Source of the DNA: Bugula neritina
Taxonomy: Eukaryota > Bryozoa > Gymnolaemata > Cheilostomatida > Bugulidae
Direction of reading: 5' to 3'
DNA: 64,000 nucleotides
Assembly: GCA_964035545.1 (NCBI GenBank)
Contig: OZ037766.1
Location: 2,215,501 to 2,279,500, forward strand
The position numbers were made by a program, and so were the translations under genes. A model generated the notes under the pieces. That model had not been told where the DNA came from. It did not search any database and saw nothing but the letters and a program-made list of their open reading frames with translations. Positions 62,401 through 64,000 of this stretch are shown one piece after another. Position 1 is the stretch's first letter; every line of letters starts with the position of its first letter.

Positions 62401-64000
62401 ATTGTATGAATTGCCCAAAATTCTTTTTAATTTAAAATGACTGATACTTAAGAATTTAGTTGCAAAGTCCTAAATAAACATTCATGATAAGATTAAGCGC
62501 CTATTAATTACTACAACTAATACATTTAGTTGTGGAAGTGAACATGTAGAGATCTTTTCATAAGAAACGGAACAAACTGAGTCCAGAATTATCTAATGCA
62601 TTAAAAGCATCGAACTGTCTTAATGTAAACAGAGCAGGTAAACAAGATGGAGGGCAGGAAATGCACCAAAGTCTCATTAACTCTAGACAAACATTTGCTA
62701 AGCCTGGTGCCAGCAAAAATTAGGCATTTTATCAGCTGCAGTTATAGTTTTTCAGTCTTGATTAAATTTCATTTTACCAAAATAAGTATATAGTAGTGTC
62801 AGTGTATACTCTGTAATGATGGTCTAATAAAGACATATGAGTACATCGATACAGATTATAATATAATATGCATACTTCTACAACCTCACCTCACTCTACT
62901 AGGTATATATAATGATTGATAGTTGATGAATTGAAAAGCATAGATATACAAAGTTGTATAAGTAAGGTTGTACTGCTAAAAATAATAGAGATACAGCTCA
63001 ATTTTTACTGATCTAAGAAAGTTCATTTTTAAAATCAAACTTTAAAACTTAATTTTTGAAAAATATATTGCGAAATATAGCCTTTCTCCAGGCAGTCCAT
63101 ATACCTACTCTTTCAACTGTAACTCAGTTATTTGGGGGAGCATGGTTTATTAAGCAGCTTATTTTTGGTTTAAAACATAAATATCTACACAAGTTACTAA
63201 ATTATGATGACTGCAAAGCTAATTTTTAAAAAGCGTTTATGGTGAGTTTAGAAATTCGAAGTTTAATTAAACAGTTAAACTTTCAAGAGTGTGAACCTGT
63301 TGCCTGTATATCAATGAGAGCTTCAAGTCAAAAGCTTTAGCAAACAGCTTCAACAAATCGTGTGTTTGCAAAAAGTACAAGCATGTTTTACAATTTTCTG
63401 TAGGAATTTTAGACAATTAAATTGAAAAAAATAATAAGATTTAGAATAAACGAGCTATACTTGATAATATATCAATCATTGTTATTGCATAATGGGGCTT
63501 AAAAATCAGCCTAATACAAAGTAACAATAATAGAAAATTTGCGGAGATTTTCTAAAAATAGCTGATTACATAACACTAATATTACAATTAGGATAATTGT
63601 AAAGTTATTAATTACAATAAAATTACCTCATCAAGTAGAATGAAACCAATTAAGTAGCCACTTTTCTCAAGTGCTATGTATTAAGAAGGCTTGAATAATA
63701 ACTGTATTAAGATATATAGTATTACTTAAGATTCTGTCATAATTTGAAGTGCTTCTTAAGAATCTAATTGAACTTTAATTTCAAGGGCACTGCAGCTAAA
63801 TAGTTGAGGGAGAAACTTTTACCATTTGATGAAGTTTAAAATAAAGGTTCATAACTTTATTAGACATAGAAAAGGGTATTATAACAATCTATTTTGAACC
63901 GCCTGCTAATTATATTGGTCTGTTTGAAGAAGCTATTGGTTTCCCTAACTAACTTAATCAATTATTGAGTATAACATAATAGAGAGTAGAAGTGACCAAA
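56444..64000. other. AT-rich region with no supported gene
   Basis: Includes a (TA)n run near 56665, a tandem duplication at 58800-59101, and several chance open frames (57507-57731, 60993-61310 minus, 61696-61911 minus) without splice support or recognisable motifs. Nothing else seen. Confidence 0.5.
58800..59101. repeat. Tandem duplication of about 150 bp
   Basis: The block with TTGAACTGCTTTAAAC, TGCAAGATTATATATTGTAC and GATTTATAACTTAATAGAAC-type words occurs at about 58800-58944 and again at about 58945-59101, with small differences. Confidence 0.9.

Overview
This is an AT-rich stretch of an animal nuclear genome. The genes are split into short exons with GT..AG introns, and several encode metazoan families: a tau/MAP2/MAP4-type microtubule-binding protein, an ELMO-domain protein, mitochondrial ribosomal protein S18C and a ciliary CABCOCO1-type protein. 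There are no bacterial-style operons. Gene spacing in the first 39 kb is tight (introns mostly 0.1-2 kb), which suggests a compact invertebrate genome. A lophotrochozoan is my guess, but nothing here fixes the phylum. Gene models were built by joining exons whose splice sites and codon phases agree; no transcript data were available.

Layout, 1-39 kb (conserved single-copy genes). 1-4365, minus: CABCOCO1-like gene, 3' end outside the window, with two possible alternative 5' exons. 5411-9854, minus: MRPS18C. 11029-13925, plus: ELMOD3. 15108-17606, minus: unrecognised 166-aa protein. 19682/24500-33190, plus: tau-family gene with 13 tubulin-binding repeats, eight of them on single 90-nt phase-0 exons. 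35268-38927, plus: unrecognised 269-aa basic protein. The neighbours MRPS18C/ELMOD3 and 166-aa gene/tau gene are divergent and could share promoter regions.

Layout, 40-57 kb (accessory region). Six short genes encode secreted peptides: a signal peptide followed by a mature part with the spacing C-x2-D-x-D-C-x(5-6)-C-x(12-15)-C, with one divergent two-cysteine member. Two members sit in a fresh tandem duplication with units of about 1.9 kb (44893-46792 and 46793-about 48695). Two others share a recognisable promoter, first exon and intron although their mature peptides have diverged. This is the most likely undescribed system in the window: a locally expanding secreted-peptide family whose leader and promoter are better conserved than the product.

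Layout, 57-64 kb: AT-rich DNA with small tandem duplications and no gene I can support. Repeats elsewhere include a tRNA-derived SINE (two copies), a 44-bp x6 satellite, a 17-bp E-box array, a long GTGA microsatellite directly after a tau exon, and several short tandem arrays.
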